Positions 5,653-6,455 of a stretch of 6,455 bases of DNA are shown piece by piece. How positions within the stretch are numbered: position 1 is the stretch's first letter; each line of letters opens with the position of its first letter. The stretch is from Gorillibacterium sp. GTDB lineage: Bacteria; Bacillota; Bacilli; Paenibacillales; NBRC-103111. The translations under genes and the position numbers were made by a program. The stretch covers positions 1 through 6,455 of the forward strand of contig JAIMBU010000166.1 in the NCBI GenBank assembly GCA_023511325.1, given 5' to 3'. The notes under the pieces are model-generated. The model ran no database searches. It was given only the letters and a program-made list of their open reading frames with translations, and was not told where the DNA came from.

Positions 5653-6455
5653 TTCCGTATCTGATTTAAAGCTTTTCATACTGATAATGGAGAAAATTAG
5701 CGTGATCACGAAAACCGACCAACCCATGGCACTAGCCATGCCATATCGTCCGTCCTTGAAGGCGGTTGTATAAATCAGGGTACCGACTACATCGGTTGCT
5801 CCCCCTGGTCCTCCGCCGGTGAGCACCCAGATGTTCTCAAACATCTGGAACGCCCCATTTAACTGTGAAATAAGCACGATGATCGTCATCGGCTTGAGAA
5901 GCGGCCAGGTGATCTTCATGAGCATTTGAAATTTGTTTGCGCCATCAATCTCAGCGGATTCGTAGTAGACATTATCAATATTAGCCAGACCCGCGTAATA
6001 GAGGATCATGGTGCCGGGAATACCACCCCAGATGACGGTAATGATTACCCCGATGATTGCCGTTCGTGGATCACCTAGCATGCCGTTCTTGACTACCAGC
6101 ATATCAAGTCCCAGGCTGGACATCAGCGAGTTAATCACACCTGTCGCCCCGAACAGTCCGCGCCACACATAGAAAACACCAACTCCAGATGCGACCATAG
6201 GGATAAAGTAAATCGTTCGGAACACAGCAGCCCGTTTGATATTACTAACGATAAAGGCAAGTAACATGGAGACAGGAATGATCACGATAATTGAAAAGAA
6301 GCCAATCTTGAAGTTGTTGAAGAGACCGGAATAGAAAATCTGTGTTTTCACCGGACTGCCGTTAAAGAGGAAGTATTTGAAGTTGTCGAACCAGACGAAT
6401 CTAGCGGTTCCGGCAAAATCTACACCCGACCAATTAAAGAAGCTTAAGAATATGG
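5650..6455 (-). CDS. Carbohydrate ABC transporter permease, MalF/UgpA type (5' end cut by window edge)
   Basis: Inner-membrane subunit of a sugar ABC importer of the CUT1 type, expected to pair with the next gene to form the channel. The reading frame stays open from the TAG stop to the window edge, giving 267 visible residues. A GTG at 6351 is internal: the residues before it, including the stretch IFLSFFNWSGVDF, match the segment that follows the first membrane helix in this family. About 25-45 N-terminal residues are therefore missing. Counting from that GTG, the EAA loop that contacts the ATPase is at about residues 130-155 (ESAEIDGANKF, then a conserved Pro at 150). It is followed by the family-typical NGAFQMFENIWVLTGGGPGG (165-184). 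Several hydrophobic helices are visible (about 15-38, 43-65, 98-122, 154-165, 208-225). The substrate is inferred from the alpha-mannosidase downstream and is probably an alpha-mannoside. Family assignment is secure; substrate is not. Confidence 0.93.
   Translation of the reverse strand, partial: IFLSFFNWSGVDFAGTARFVWFDNFKYFLFNGSPVKTQIFYSGLFNNFKIGFFSIIVIIPVSMLLAFIVSNIKRAAVFRTIYFIPMVASGVGVFYVWRGLFGATGVINSLMSSLGLDMLVVKNGMLGDPRTAIIGVIITVIWGGIPGTMILYYAGLANIDNVYYESAEIDGANKFQMLMKITWPLLKPMTIIVLISQLNGAFQMFENIWVLTGGGPGGATDVVGTLIYTTAFKDGRYGMASAMGWSVFVITLIFSIISMKSFKSDTE

Noticed and set aside
6349..6351. GTG at 6351 as the start of the MalF-type permease
   Set aside because: The frame stays open to the window edge and the upstream residues (FLSFFNWSGVDF and following) are typical of the family, so the true start lies outside the window.

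Overview
The window looks like chromosome of a low-to-mid GC, spore-former-type Firmicute, most probably Paenibacillaceae (Paenibacillus, Cohnella or a relative). This rests on the strong AGGAGG-type ribosome binding sites, the carbohydrate ABC permease plus cytoplasmic GH38 arrangement, and short AT-rich intergenic repeats of a kind I associate with Paenibacillus. The genus is an inference; there is no rRNA or marker gene here. All four genes are on the minus strand, so the biological order runs from right to left.

Right part (6455 down to 1637): a sugar-uptake and breakdown operon. It has a MalF-type ABC permease whose start lies beyond the window edge, then a MalG-type ABC permease, then a complete 1036-residue GH38 alpha-mannosidase. 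The gaps are 10 and 46 bases and each downstream gene has a strong ribosome binding site. The two permeases would form the membrane channel. The mannosidase has no signal peptide and would cleave imported alpha-mannosides in the cytoplasm. The substrate-binding protein, and probably a regulator, would be expected upstream, outside the window. The ATPase may be encoded elsewhere (a shared MsmX-type ATPase is common in this group).

Middle (1636 down to 1019): 618 bases without a convincing gene. It carries three tandem 51-base repeats (1390-1542), a degenerate inverted copy of the repeat core (1341-1368), and AT-rich sequence. I see no strong promoter or classical terminator.

Left part (1018 down to 1): an SDR-family oxidoreductase. 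It keeps the Ser-Tyr-Lys catalytic triad but has Asp where the tetrad Asn normally sits. Immediately after its stop codon lies an imperfect inverted-repeat element of about 135-155 bases with internal hairpins. One terminus is duplicated in tandem. It looks like a small non-autonomous mobile or repetitive extragenic element and may also end transcription.

I found no clearly undescribed multi-gene system. The parts most worth a second look are the structured element at the left edge, the 51-base repeats, and the altered active site of the SDR.
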